From: Daphnia carinata
Lineage: Eukaryota; Arthropoda; Branchiopoda; Diplostraca; Daphniidae
Length of the DNA stretch: 64,000 nt
Reading direction: 5' to 3'
NCBI RefSeq assembly: GCF_022539665.2
Contig: NC_081333.1
Location: 11,716,971-11,780,970, forward strand
The notes beneath the pieces were generated by a model, which was given only the letters and a program-made list of their open reading frames with translations, searched no databases and had not been told where the DNA came from. Positions 1-11,619 of this stretch are shown here, piece by piece. Positions within the stretch are counted from its first letter, which is position 1. The number at the start of each line of letters is the position of its first letter. Both the position numbers and the translations under genes were made by a program.

Positions 1-788
1 GAAAGCTCAAAAGAAATGTATGCTAGATTTACACATTAGTAAACAGTTGTGATCTACAGTAATATTACAAAAACATTACCAGCCCCTTCGAAGACATTCC
101 TCTTGGTCATTGGTCTATACCACACAACTTGACGTGTCTCTCTTTTAACTGACAAAATCCTTCTGTCAGGATGTTTCTTCTGGAAAAACTTAGTGACAAC
201 GGTTCCTCTCTCCAATTGGCAAATAATGTTTTCCATTTCTGGAAGCAATCCGTTCCCATCAGTTTCATTCATGGTTCACCTGATTTGATTATGTTAGCGA
301 CGGATCAAAGAAGGGAAAGATGGAACACTCCCTCTGTCTCACGGCAAACGGGAGATAACTAGGTACCATACGAGACAACGGGGAGGACTCAAATTGAGGC
401 AAAGGCTTATTGATTCTGGCAAATTACCAGAAAAAGTAAGCAGGATGTAAATAATTTATGTACCAAATAAGTACTGAAATCTTGATTTTCTACAACATTA
501 ATCTACTGTAAGACTCGTTCACTTTGAATACTGATTATAACGTACATCTTTAAAACAGCTGACAGCCAGTTAGTTCCAAAGTCTCTTTGCTGCTGTCAAC
601 TTTTTTGGCCTGGAGGAATCAAGTTTTAAAGCGTGGTAGTCATAGCAAAGGCTGAAGGGCGGGGCTTAATGCAAACATGCCTGCCCTGCCTTTCAAATGC
701 TCAGATTGAATTTATATTTCATAACCAACAAAGCTAAAGTTATCATTATCAATGTTACAAGAAACCGAAATTAAAAAAACAAACTATT
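1..788. repeat. Direct repeat of the PLC-gamma 5' end (copy of 63212-64000)
   Basis: This stretch matches 63212-64000 base for base at a constant offset of 63211. I see one substitution near 252 (t here, c there) and one extra A in the poly-A run near 770. It contains the whole first coding exon of PLC-gamma (80-272, minus) and about 500 bases upstream. The rest of that gene is not found to its left because the window begins there. Either a 63-kb tandem duplication or an assembly that placed two alleles in series would give this pattern; the near-identity fits allelic or very recent copies. Confidence 0.9.
80..272 (-). CDS. First coding exon of a phospholipase C gamma (second copy)
   Basis: The exon encodes the start of the N-terminal PH domain of PLC-gamma: Met, a short acidic stretch, then [20 protein letters not shown] and a basic strand with RETRQVVW. 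These are hallmark residues of the family. It ends at GGGGCTG followed by a GTAATG donor, as in the complete gene at the right edge. It differs from that copy by one residue (Asn here, Ser there). Its downstream exons would lie left of base 1, so completeness cannot be judged. Confidence 0.8.
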
Positions 789-1863
789 ATCGATACAATA
801 ACCAGTTGTAAGTGGATATCACAACAATTAGCTTATGTAAAATGTATTACTGTATTATGCTTGCCAGGCTAGCCGGTATAGTAATTAATAACAACATTCA
901 GAAACTGTGAAAGAATTATAAGATATCAATAAAACTAATAACTACCATTCGTTTGAACTCTTTGCTTGACGAATGGCTGGAACACGGCGGTCGTCCCTAG
1001 TGCAGATGACAGTAGGCAACTCTACATTTCTTTCTCAAAGCGTCAAAATATAAGAAAAGATGCCTTACTCGTGTACAAGCGTTACACAGACGCCTTTTCT
1101 TTTCGATTATTACAGGATTTAACACGAAAATAAATGTACTATGGCAAAACATTTAATATAGCCGCCATACCAGCAAGGCGATGGAGAACGCTGAAGTGCC
1201 TTACATTACGGCTACCAACTACAGGACGATATTATGCTTTGAATTCGTCGAATCAAATTGAAAGCGCTCCACTAACGGAACACATTACACCAGGATGTAT
1301 TATAGAATACAATTTTTCTGTGAACGGTTTTATCCAGAGATTTGCAGCATATAAGCGCAGCTTTGCAAGTTAATTTTTCTTACGTCGAGCACTTGCCAAT
1401 TCTATCATCAAAAACTATCTTAGCCGAGAGAGACGATTTGGTTGGGAAAAAGGGGCAAGTAGACGTGTTTCTCGGTAGATAATAATGTTGGGATTCTGGG
1501 TAGGATTATTGAAAAAGGATTTATTGGTGCTAGTGAAGGTCATTCCTAGAAAAGAGCGAGAATGATCTTGTCTATATATCTAAATAGGAAAAAAACGTTC
1601 TATCAAAATCAATTAAATGTTTCATCTCGTGACAAGATATTTGGAATTTTTAAATTAGAGATTCTCGGAATTTTTCTTTTTCCCGATAGCTTTGGCAAAC
1701 AATGATTCACAATAGATACCATATATTGTATACGGTCTTATCTTTGTTTAGCAGTTCCCTTATCACTCTCATCCAGTCAATATCAAGTGTTATGCTAGAA
1801 AACAGCGCGAAATTAGCGACAGAGTGAAATAAGCAGTCAGTTTGCGACGTCAATGAAGTCACC
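789..1863. other. Intergenic sequence, no gene seen
   Basis: AT-rich sequence upstream of the PLC-gamma exon copy and of the coiled-coil gene. There is an open stretch on the plus strand at 1134-1373, but its product has low complexity and no domain I recognise, and it has no clear splice partners. The two flanking genes diverge, so their promoters should lie here. Confidence 0.5.
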
Positions 1864-2819
1864 ATGGTTTTGTCGGCCGCAGAATTGGAAGCAGCTAGCA
1901 CTTGTAAATTAATTAACGGCGATAAAGCTAAAATATTATCACTGTTGCACCTGAGGCAGAATACCGACAGTTTTCTTATTCAATGTCTTGCTGACCGTGA
2001 AATTCAAACATTAATTTACGTTGATGAGAACGTGTCCTCGAAATCAGCTTATCGTTACAACTGTGCCGTAGTTCACAATCCCCATGCCTGCGTTCATGTA
2101 AAACAATGTTAAAATATGTTTTTAAAATCATAACCTATTGTTACTTGTACCTTTTCCAGTTGGATGCTGTTAATGGTCACGGTTGGAATGAGAAGAAAAA
2201 TCAACCTTATGATCCGAAGTTGAATTTGGGCAAAATTTTTGCTCAGCAGCATTCTAACCGTAAACTGGATAAGTCAGCTAGAAGCAATCACGAAAAGAAG
2301 CAGCAACAAATTGACCAATTAGAAGAAACCATACGAATTCTTCAAGAGGAAAACACTAAAATGAAACAGAATTACCTTAGCCGTTTAACACAACTTAACA
2401 GCGCAATTGAGAACTTCAGTGATAGTAACATGAAACCAAACAGTCAACAGGTAAATCAGCTCCAGCAAAAGATACAGTTGCTGAATTCGGATTTGCAGTC
2501 CCAGACGGCGGCAGTACGACTACTCAGAGATGAAAAGGCTAGTTTGCAAACTGTGATTAATAACTTACGAGTCATGTCACTTTCCAAGAACAATACGAAC
2601 GTATCTGATAACAAGCGGACTGATCAACTTGAGCAACAGTTAAATGCGATGAGATTGGACTTGCAGCGCCAAAATGACTTAGTCAGTTCATTGACCGAAC
2701 AGAATTCTAATTTGCTATCTGCGGTTATGGAACCTCAAGCTAGGATACATTCCCAACGCGTTTATTCCCAATCCTCCAGGACAAACAATGAGCAGCAAGG
2801 CTGCTGCATTATCATGTAA
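1864..2819 (+). CDS. Coiled-coil protein with C-terminal CAAX box, function unknown
   Basis: Two exons, 1864-2097 and 2160-2819, joined in phase 0 across a 62-base GT-AG intron, give about 297 residues. The ATG lies in a good context (accATGG). The first 78 residues look globular with several Cys. From about residue 105 to 280 the chain is rich in Gln, Asn, Leu and Lys with heptad-like spacing, as in a long coiled coil. The last residues are GCCIIM, a CAAX box whose final Met favours farnesylation, with a second Cys beside it that could be palmitoylated. A membrane-anchored coiled-coil role is therefore inferred. I do not recognise the family. It converges on the HIRIP3-like gene. Confidence 0.75.
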
Positions 2820-3270
2820 AGAGAGTACGATTAGGACACGTATATTGCCAAAAACGATAGGATGTGGTACGTTTTGCTGTCCGATGGTGATGCTGCAACC
2901 ATATCAACCAACTGTTTTTTCCCCGTATTTCGTAATTAATGCTACTGAGATTTGTGCTTAACCACGTTTAATCATTATAATAGAAAAATGTACGTATTCT
3001 TCAAAATTAAACTGGGATGATATTTTATTTTAAAACTGATTTAAAAGTACTGATATGCGTTACGATTAACAAGGGGAGATATCTCTGTGATTTTAGTTGT
3101 GGACGTAAATGGTAATATTGCACGCCACAACGTGATCTTATAATATTATGGATGGGAAAAGTGCGGAAATTAACACTATTCTACCCACGGATTAAAAGTA
3201 AGAAATTGAACAAATGAGTTTTACGATGAAAAGAAAGGTTCTAAAAATTTGACATACGATACTGGAAGTT
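2820..3270. other. Convergent 3' intergenic region
   Basis: AT-rich DNA between the ends of the coiled-coil gene (+) and the HIRIP3-like gene (-). It presumably holds both 3' untranslated regions. No further gene, repeat or RNA is evident. Confidence 0.5.
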
Positions 3271-5331
3271 TCAGTCAGAATCCTCACTGTCGACGATGTT
3301 TTTCAATCGACCAAATATTTTCTTAAATTCAGGCGACTTCTTTGGTGACGTTTCTTGTTTTTTAGCGCTGGCTGGAGACGGACTATGACGAGTTGCAAAG
3401 AGGCTCGTTACACCTCGGCGAGATCTCCCTGTTTTGTTATAGAGGTAGAAATAAAAAGTAAATTCAAATTTTACAAGCAAAAAGGCTCTTGCTAAATATA
3501 CTGGTACCATTAGAGGTGATGATGTTGGATGTATTGAGTTCCGAAACCTCCTTTTCTCTTTCCAATTTCTTCTTAAGTTTTCGGCATTCGGAAACTGAAG
3601 GTTTTCCCTTCAATCCGCGTTCATGAAGCAACTCCATTAGCTTTTGAGCCCTCGCTTTGTCATTTTTGCAATTTTGCCATAATGTTTTGTAGTTCTGCAC
3701 ACGAATTCCTGTAATTCACGTTCAGTAACAAAAAAAATTGAAAAACATTGTGATTTTGTTGCTTACTCACCCGCTTCTTTCAAATAGCGTTGAAGCCGTA
3801 TTATACGCGGGTTGTCCCCGGGATTTTTTTTCTCTTTTGTGGTTTCCTTTTTTGATGATTTTTCATCTTTCTGCGTGGCCTTTTTCTTCTGCGGGGAAAC
3901 GTTTTCGGACTCTTCGCTGGAAGAAGATCCAGAAGTCGAGCAAACAGGGTGTTCTTCAACTTTGCCAGTGCTTGAATTACTTGTTTTACGGACCATTGGA
4001 TCATCTGAGTCGCTAGCATTTCCAACATTTTCACTTTTCCTTGTTCCCTTGGCTTTTTTTTGCGGGACTTTCTTTTTTCTTTTCAAGGAGCTGAGAGTTG
4101 TATCTGAGTCTTCGCCACTTTCAGAACTCGAGCTGGATGGCAAAGCAACGGCGGTTTCAACATTTGAGGGATCCTCAACTTCACTGTCTTCTGAAGAGCT
4201 GCTAGTATCGGACGAATTATTGAGCTTTTCCAGAATACCATTTTTATCCAACACCTTTGCTTTTTTACCGCCAATTGGTTTGGAGTTGGAGCCTTTAGGA
4301 TTTGTGTTGGCTTCCGTTTTAGTTGGAGAAATCATAACGTCATCCTGAACAGGCGATTTCTTTTTGCCACTCGCAGGACCTAGCTTTTTCTTGCCCATTG
4401 ACGGACTAGATTTGCTGTCGATTATTGCTGGAACAGTTTCATTCTTCGTGGTGGATACTGGAGTGCCATTTTTTATACTGGAAGCCGGTGCTGGTGTATC
4501 CCTTTTTGATTTAACAGCATCGTCGGAGCTGCTATCCGACGAAATGTTTAGTTTTCTTTTAGTTTTGGCCCGTTTTTGCTCACTGCCAGTTTCCTCGCTT
4601 CTTTTTCTTTTCAAACTGCTTTTCTCATTCACTTTTTTTGTTTTGACTGATTTCTGTTTTTTAATATTGCTCTTGGGCGTTTCCCGTGCTTGCGCGAAAC
4701 TTGAACTAGAATCAGATTCTTCTTGTTCAACAAGTGATGTTTGATCAGAAGCATGGGAATCATTTGAATCATCCATCATAACTTCCAATTTTGATTTGCT
4801 TTTTTTACTTTTATTCACAGTTACCTTTTTTCGTAACTTATTGTTTACCTTCTTTGCTTCTAAATTGGTATGCTGGATTGTTGAACGTACAAACTTGGCA
4901 AGCGGGACATCACTAGAACATGAATTGTCATCTGCTGATACTGAAACATTGGACGATGGGACTTCTAACTTTAATTCAAGTGGTTTTTTGTTGGAAGCCA
5001 ACTTAGTTAGTGGGATATCACTAGAACTTGAATTTTCATCCATTGAAACCAAAACATTTGATGGTTTTTCATTCTGTTTCTCAGTAGTGTTTGAAGTTGA
5101 GCCATCAGTTTCATCTTCCGACAAAATGGATAACTGTGATTTCTTTTTCGTTACAAGGAAACTTAAGGGTAAATCTGAGCTGGAGTTCGAATTTTCATTT
5201 GCAATCTGTGAGGCAATTTTTAACTTTCGATGAGACAGGCTTTCACAATCTTTCAGGGGTGATTTTATTGATTCGGATTCAGATTCAGAAGAAGTACCCG
5301 AATCAAGGGCTTCCATTATTTCTTCACTCAT
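3271..5331 (-). CDS. HIRIP3: HIRIP3-like histone chaperone with C-terminal CHZ domain
   Basis: Exons 5331-3771, 3708-3508 and 3428-3271 join in frame with GT-AG introns to about 639 residues. The first 500 residues are low-complexity Ser/Lys/Asp/Glu, rich in acidic Ser clusters and basic KKK runs, as in nuclear chromatin proteins. The conserved part spans the exon junctions: RIIRLQRYLKEAG, then RVQNYKTLWQNC, a helical stretch, and a tail with SRRG and a final acidic SEDSD. This order matches the CHZ-containing C terminus of HIRIP3, which binds H2A-H2B (family knowledge). The start is set at 5331 (MSEEIMEALDSG). An open stretch at 5336-5477 in another frame could be an upstream exon, but I see no clean splice. 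Confidence 0.75.
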
Positions 5332-5594
5332 ATTACGTGTAGGTATCAACGAAGATCTTGTTCTTCAGCCACTGCCGAACTCGTGAATGAGATTGGCGGG
5401 AAAATGCAGCTTTGTCGTGACAGACCCGTCTGCTATTTTTTTTATCCATAGTTGCCAATGTCGTTATAGAACTCATTGTATTCTGTATTGTAAATTTAAT
5501 AGTTGTAAAACGTAATTTTGGTATACCAGGCAAAGCTATTAGGATTAAAGCGTATAGAATTATTATTATTTAAAAATATTCAGCATAGAAGTAT

Positions 5595-7686
5595 TTATGC
5601 TTTCGGCAGTTCTTTGTTATCTTCTTCTGCATCAGGTGACAGAGGTTCAATCGTTGAGGCCAATATTTGAACAATCTTCCGAGCGTCATCGAGCTTGGAA
5701 TCTCTTTTCTTGTTAGTTGTTTCGTCTATAAATAACTGCTTAAACTGGCGTTTGACGCGACGCAGTAGATATCCAGAGTTCCAAATTCTCGTCATTTCCC
5801 GACTCAGATAAGACACAAGACGGGCCGTCTCTAAATTTGACGGTACCTTCCCATTTTCACTTAATCGAAGAGTAACTAATGCTTCATTAGGACGAATTTT
5901 TGTGGGTTTGAATCGCACTGCTACCAATTTGCCATCAACTTCCTGAAAATAGTTCACAAAGTTGTTAAGTAACGAACCACCGAAGTTATTCTGAACGGGG
6001 ATACAAACCGTCAAACGTAGCTTAGCGGTAAGTTGAGGCGTTGATACACGAGACTGTTGAAGAAGGAATCCGGATTTTTTATCCATTACATACTGCAGTG
6101 GGCCGATTAGTAATTGTGTGTCTATAATATGCGAGCTAGAATTTTGTCTCATTCCGACCAAGACGTCGCCGTTTCTTTGAATAAATCCTATTCCTTCAAC
6201 CGTAGCACTTGGCCTGCGCGGATAACTTCGGGATGAACTTTGGTCACGTTTACCATTCAATTCCTTAGCTTGGCGACCTGAATCCTCCCTGTATCATTTC
6301 AAATCATATACCTCCGTCATATTGAATGAAAAAAGACAATTTACCGCTGTTGTGATGACTCTTCCTCAGCAAATTCCACTTTCCTATTCTCAGTTTCATT
6401 TTCACTGAGCAGCTGTAGACTGTATTCCACCGTTCCGTCTGGCAGCACAACCGGGAATGGTTTTTGGGTTCGATGATATCCCGTAGCATTATCCTTTTTG
6501 GATTGCGTGATGTTAACGGAATCATACGTGACCGTCTCCGCACTGTCGTCAACATCATCCTCTTCAGTCGCCATAATTTCTTCTGGAACGGTTGATGATT
6601 CCTCAATATCATTAGAATTTTCAGTTACGGGGCTAAGTGTCGTTTCCTCTTCCGGATTTATTGCATCATCGTCGTCTTCATAACTTTCGGTATCTACTTC
6701 GGCAGCTTCATTCTTGAAATTGTCGGCAGCTCTTGCTCGACGGGTTTTCCCATCTATCACTTTTTCTTCCATTTTGATCGTGTTCGTTTTATTCAGTGCA
6801 ACAAACGCCCAAGGAGATATTTTCATATTCGTACGGAAGGTACTGCAAACAATAACCGATTGTTAAACACATAGAGATAGTTATTCGAAGTTCATCAACT
6901 TACTTTAATCTTACAGAAAATGTAGAATTATGTGTAGCTAATGTTTGTGACATGCATTCAAGCATGTCATCCACAGCTTTATTTAATTGATCGGTATGGG
7001 ATGATCGGGCCAAATACCGAACCGCGCGGATGCCGGGTTGTTTAGCCTTCTTCTGGTATACTTTCTTTTCATTTGGAGGACGACGGTTACGCTTACTGGG
7101 CCTCTTGCCTAAATAGAGTTGGATATTTAGACTGAAACTACACTCTTCATGGTAAACGGTTCAGTTAAGCATTCTAAACCAACCTTTCTGATTCAGCTGG
7201 TTGACGCGATTCTTGTGTCGTTTATTTGGACTCTTTTTTTTCCCGTCCTGCTTGTTTGCAGCAATTAAACTTGAAATTTTTTCAGTTATGATTTCAGAGG
7301 ATTCTACCCGATGATCCGGAACCAATTGCTTGACTGTGTCCTTTTTATCAATCACTGAGCTTGCGTTGGTTAAACTGATTTCTAACGCATTTCCTTTTTT
7401 TCCTAATAAAAATTTTAAAATATTACAATGTTTCTGTAGTCATTAAAGCAGCTAAAGAAAAAAGTGAACGCCATTTTGTTGCGAAAAGAAGACATTCTGA
7501 AATGGAACTACTGAAAACAGTCATGAAGAACTTATAGCGTTCGAGTTTCGTATGAGAGACTAAGGTTATTTCAAGGGTAAAAATCATGGCGTTACCAAAA
7601 ATTAACTGAGGGTTCTTACCTTCATTTAAGTGGGCCAAACCAGGCGAGAAAAGCAAAACAGCTAAACATAGAAGGAACACTCCCAT
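5595..7686 (-). CDS. Secreted basic/acidic protein, function unknown
   Basis: Five exons (7686-7620, 7402-7184, 7108-6904, 6842-6345, 6288-5595) join in frame to about 560 residues. The first encodes a classic signal peptide, MGVFLLCLAVLLFSPGLAHL. Next come basic Lys/Arg-rich segments (residues about 23-130), then an acidic Asp/Glu/Thr/Ser region with ESYEDDDDAINPEEE (about 180-290). The C-terminal 200 residues have a folded look (GIGFIQRNGDVLVGMRQNSS onward) and end in a charged tail. The mix of clusters suggests an extracellular-matrix or proteolytically processed protein, but I do not recognise any domain. The stop lies about 260 bases upstream of the HIRIP3-like start, on the same strand. 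Confidence 0.7.
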
Positions 7687-7985
7687 TGCGAATTATATAA
7701 AGAAAATTTATAAACGCAAAAGCAATGATGAAATTTTCCTGTCTAGAAGAGAAAAATCTCTTGTTTACTGGTCGATGACTTGTAGCCTTTTGTTGACTGC
7801 TGGTCGTCATTCTTTTACCACGTAACACCGCAACAGGGCCTAGACGTGGAGAATCAGACGTTTCATTCCAATTGCCGATGGCGTCAGAAGGATGGCCTAT
7901 GGTTTTGGTTCCTTTTCTTGCATGGAGCTGGCACTGTGTTTTCTGCTACTTCCAACGTGACAGGCGCAGGCGGGCATCGTGTTCC

Positions 7986-8085
7986 NNNNNNNNNNNNNNN
8001 NNNNNNNNNNNNNNNNNNNNNNNNNNNNNNNNNNNNNNNNNNNNNNNNNNNNNNNNNNNNNNNNNNNNNNNNNNNNNNNNNNNNN
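7986..8085. other. Assembly gap (100 N)
   Basis: Exactly 100 N, a conventional placeholder for a scaffold gap of unknown size. It interrupts DNA that, on the minus strand, carries a decayed gene fragment, so structures around it should be read with caution. Confidence 0.99.
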
Positions 8086-8275
8086 CTTGGGAAACATGTT
8101 GAACTCGTGCCATTTCTGGGTTTCTGTACCACACCCATTTTGGGCCCAAATACGTTCCCACAATTGTTCAGTTCCTTCACTGCATCAGCTTATTACTAAC
8201 GATTCCTTTAGTGCAGCACTAACAGAATTTAAATTTTAACACACTGTCATGTGGTGGACTGAATAACTAAGCAAT
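8086..8275 (-). pseudogene. Decayed copy of an unidentified exon (also at 17560-17765)
   Basis: About 190 bases closely match 17595-17790. On the minus strand the better copy reads through LPPDSVLKLNSVSAV to EELWDRIWSENGCGTETQKW. Here the same reading frame is broken by an extra base in AAATTTAAA and a TGA where the other copy has TCCATG. I do not recognise the protein. Both copies sit among repeats, so this may be a domesticated or transposon-derived exon. Confidence 0.55.
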
Positions 8276-8326
8276 AAATAACTGTTTTTTAAAATTCTAT
8301 ACTTATTTTGAATTCTTATTTGAAAA

Positions 8327-8680
8327 CTTTAGGTACCTGGCTGTGTTCGCCTAATGCCAACTCATCCTCACGTTCAGTTACAGATGAGTTTTGAAAAACC
8401 TCCTTCACTGTTTGGAAACTGTTCCGTTCCAATTTGTTCTTTTCCCCTAGCTGAGCTTGAAGACTCAAAATTTGAGCTACAGAACACGAATGAATAAAAG
8501 CAAATAAATAGAATCATTACGTGTTAGGCCTACGATCCTTAGCTTTGTTATCTAATATTTTGTGTTGTTCCAATAACTGGGCCTGCAGCTTCATAATTTG
8601 ATCTAATAAACAATAATTAATAATTGAAAACCAATATAATAATGTTTATACTTACCATTTTTTTGTTTTATTATCTTATC
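8327..8680 (-). CDS. Possible small coiled-coil gene with duplicated exon (partial)
   Basis: Reading the minus strand, a short start exon (MDKIIKQKN, donor GTAAGT near 8655) can splice to an exon encoding QIMKLQAQLLEQHK (8540-8605) and another encoding QILSLQAQLGEKNKLER (8327-8478). All three can join in phase 1. The two latter exons resemble each other in their first dozen residues, which suggests a tandem exon duplication. The last exon ends in CCAG|GTACC and the next would lie toward the gap. The model is short and unsupported by homology, so it may be a decayed gene. Confidence 0.35.
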
Positions 8681-9152
8681 CATTTTTCAATTGTTCCTCC
8701 ATCCACGCGTTGTTCTCCAGCCACGCTACTCAATTAACTGCTAATGGGATACAATTAACTCAAATTGCTTACATGCCTGTAATAACGAAACCGACTGATA
8801 TATGGCTACGGGTAGAAAAAAGAGAAAAAAGTGCGATTTTTTTTTTTTTTTCGCCATTTTTTTTTTTTTTTCATGTAAAACGGATTGCCATACTCTGCTA
8901 AAGCTAAAAACTAAAATAATAAAAACACATACATATATATTTCAAAAAGCACATAAGTTGGCTGAACAAGATCATGCGTTTTTAAATCGTCATTCATGTA
9001 CAACCAGAAAAATTTCGTCCGACGAAGTAGAGAAAGGAACAAATTCATTTCGTGAAATTTATTAAATCGCATGGATTTGAAAGAAACCTCGACATGCATG
9101 TAAGAAAGCACTCTATGAAGTTGCCTTTGGCAGAAGACGTGGATCGCTTGAT

Positions 9153-9930
9153 TTATAGAAGTTTGACCGTTACTTCGAAGCAAACAAGAGTGCTATCACT
9201 ATCGTCGCGAAGTTCCCATATGGCTTTGGCGTTCACCTAAAATGGAAGGTGGAATGTAATTGCTTTCGAATTTTGAGTGGTATGTTTGGTCTACATGGTA
9301 AATCGCCTTTCAGGTAGGAAAAAACTGATTTTTTCATTTCTTAACGCAAACAGTACTATTGAACGAAGCTTACCGAAGGGAAGGCAGAAGATAGAACTAG
9401 AAGGGTTGACATAGTAATGGGCTCAGCCACTGCCACAGGGCAGTCACCAACTTTTACGTCCTCGCAAGCAGGAGGAAATCTACCAGGCCTAATGATAAAA
9501 CGTCAATAAAGAACGCGATGACTAACATTCTTGCACATTTTTTAAATCGCATACCAAGGAAGAGTTACGCCACCAATAACGCCCTTCACGTCGGTCGTCA
9601 ATGTGTTAGTAGAAACCGCTATCCAATACGAAAATTACAATAAATTAGAAGATTAAATTTTATTGTTATTAAAGATTTGTTTTTATATACGCACCTGAGA
9701 CGAAATCATATTCGACAGAAACATTGGTTCCACGGTATACGATGCATGGTAGTACCTCGCAGCCAGGAACACGCACAGCGGTTAAAGTTGATGTAGATCC
9801 TGCATTGAAATCAGTTTAAATTCAAATAACAAAAAGAAACAAGAAATGAAAAATTACCACAATCCCTAAACGGAGTCGCAGAGACGATGGCAATCAGAAG
9901 GGCACAGGCTGCGATAGTTGCCTTAAACAT
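9153..9930 (-). CDS. NPC2-like secreted lipid-binding protein (ML domain), gene A
   Basis: Five exons (9930-9858, 9799-9695, 9618-9555, 9488-9374, 9236-9153) give a 146-residue protein. It starts with a signal peptide (MFKATIAACALLIAIVSA) and continues TPFRDCG, VPGCEVLPCIVYRGTNVS, GGVTLPW, CEDVKVGDCPV, and ends with AIWELRD and LVCFEVTVKLL. The six Cys and the Trp before the last strand are the ML/NPC2 signature. NPC2 proteins bind sterols in lysosomes or outside cells; arthropod members are often expanded and serve in lipid, odour or immune recognition. Exon lengths (73, 105, 64, 115, 84) are identical in the two other complete copies in this window. Confidence 0.9.
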
Positions 9931-9988
9931 TTTGATGATTAAATTTGCCAGGAGTTGTAGCGAATGAAGTAATGGGAGAAATGAATGT

Positions 9989-9998
9989 CCTTTTATAT
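9989..9998 (-). promoter_or_regulatory. TATA box of NPC2 gene A
   Basis: The minus strand reads ATATAAAAGG about 60 bases before the ATG at 9930, which is the right distance for a TATA box with a short leader. The same box precedes the inverted copy of the gene near 42772. Confidence 0.6.
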
Positions 9999-10017
9999 GT
10001 TTACCTATAATGTTCAC

Positions 10018-11064
10018 GATATGTGTCGATAACGATGCGGAAATTATTGTTGGGTGTCTACCGCCGATTTAATAAGGCCCTAGATGTCTGGCAAACCAAT
10101 ACAGAATTAGAGCAATTTTTGATCTTACCTTTTTATCTATTCAGGAAGCTATAGAGATCCTACTATGATGCATAAGTTAAGGTGTTATCACCTCATCATG
10201 ATCTTCCTGGGTTTGATAGTACAGTGAATATTGGACCTAACATTTGCTAATGGCACGCGGAAGGTACAAACAGAATTATCTCTTCCCTGTTCGTGACTTT
10301 TTTCTCTCAAAAATAAGAGACGTCGGTGCCGGGAGCTCAGTTGCGTGATACCGTCATTCCCGACGGGGAAGACTGTGTGTATCATTGAGTGCTCACCATT
10401 TACCAATTCAGTTATGATTAATTATGCATAACGTCTTTGGAAATTGGCTAGTGTTCTAGGTCACCCGTCCCCAGGCTTCGGAAGTTAACAACCACGGCTT
10501 CGTTAAGGCCCCTTTATGACCGCCTTATCTCCCTCCAGTAGATCAGCTCAGCTTAACCTAGGTTGGCACTGCAAAACAAAAGAAAAATGGACGAATTTTG
10601 ACAACGCATATTTAGAAAGCAAAGTGTTACCTTTAAGTGTAAGACATGTAGTCAGCCAGATGTACCAGGGTTTTTAATGTAAAGGCGCCTCCCATGCAAC
10701 AAAAATTGAAGGCAAAATTATTACTAGGAATTAAGGCAAGTTCCCACAGGCTGTGGCGTCAATACCAATAGGCACTAGAAAGTGACCCGAAATCAAAACA
10801 AGAAACCTTTCAGGTTACGTAAGAAAACTAACAAACAAACAAATAAAAAGCTTCCTTAACATTGTTGTCCAACAACAAGCCTCGGCCTTTATGAAAGGTC
10901 GATAAGCTTCGTGTATCAGAGTTGATACTGAAATCATAAAAATTCACCGGGCGGTATCGGATATTAAAATATGGCATCCCTTCAAAATTGGCAATCAGGC
11001 AAAACACGTATTTTTAAACAATCTAGTAAAAATGATGATTAATCGATGGTGCGGAAAGGCAAGG
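10018..11064. other. Intergenic DNA between NPC2-A and DUSP23, duplicated in inverse
   Basis: No gene is convincing here. Most of it is found again, inverted, at about 41720-42770 with small indels, including those that break short open frames such as 10188-10406. That argues against coding function. The conserved pieces probably hold the NPC2-A promoter and the DUSP23 3' region. Confidence 0.6.
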
Positions 11065-11619
11065 TTATTTCGCAGCCGCTTCAACACTTGGCGTCCGGTG
11101 CAAAAATTCGTAATATTCGGCTACAGTTTTCTCTTGATCTACGGTTTCAATCGAGTGCGGCCGTGCAGTTCTAACATGCAAAATAGCCTCTTCAGGGTTT
11201 AAATGTTTAAACCGTACTAGGTAGCAGGCAAGAAGGGTTCCTGTCCTTCCGATTCCAGCACGGCAATGTACAGCAACCCCCTACGCTAAAGCAAAGCAAA
11301 ATTAGGAATAACAGGTTAACTTTCTATAAAACTGTGAAATGTGTGTGACCTGATTTTCTTCCAAAGCTTTTTCACAAATTCCAATGAACTGCTGCACTTG
11401 CTCCATAGTGAAAGTACAGTAATCATCCACACAAATATTAACTACGATTAATGCTGGTACTTCTTCCGTGTTGGGTTTTAATTCTTTGGTCAAAGTAACC
11501 AGATAGCGGATGCCGTGATTCGCGAGAAATTCTAAATCCTCCCGCTTATCAGGGAAAGCCAGGGCAGCAATTTTTCCATCCTCCAGCCACGAGAAGTTCT
11601 TGGGAGTTGTTGAGCACAT
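11065..11619 (-). CDS. DUSP23: DUSP23-like dual-specificity phosphatase, intact copy
   Basis: Two exons (11619-11350 and 11280-11065) join in phase 0 to 161 residues. The N terminus (NFSWLEDGKIAALAFP) and the catalytic loop HCRAGIGRTG, followed by TLLACYLVR and RPHSIETVDQEKTV, match the small cytosolic DUSP23/VH1-like group. The general-acid Asp is present upstream. Such enzymes dephosphorylate Ser/Thr and Tyr. The start is the ATG at 11619, which fits the usual length of about 150. An inverted copy at 41165-41718 has lost one base. Confidence 0.88.

Noticed and set aside
1134-1373. 79-codon frame as a small gene
   Set aside because: No domain, no neighbouring exons and no copy elsewhere; too little support.
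3812-4348. Long plus-strand frame opposite HIRIP3
   Set aside because: It is the antisense shadow of the Ser/Lys-rich HIRIP3 exon, rich in Phe/Ser/Leu as expected for such a shadow.
10188-10406. Open frame upstream of NPC2-A
   Set aside because: The inverted copy near 42370-42580 has indels that break it, so it is not under coding selection.
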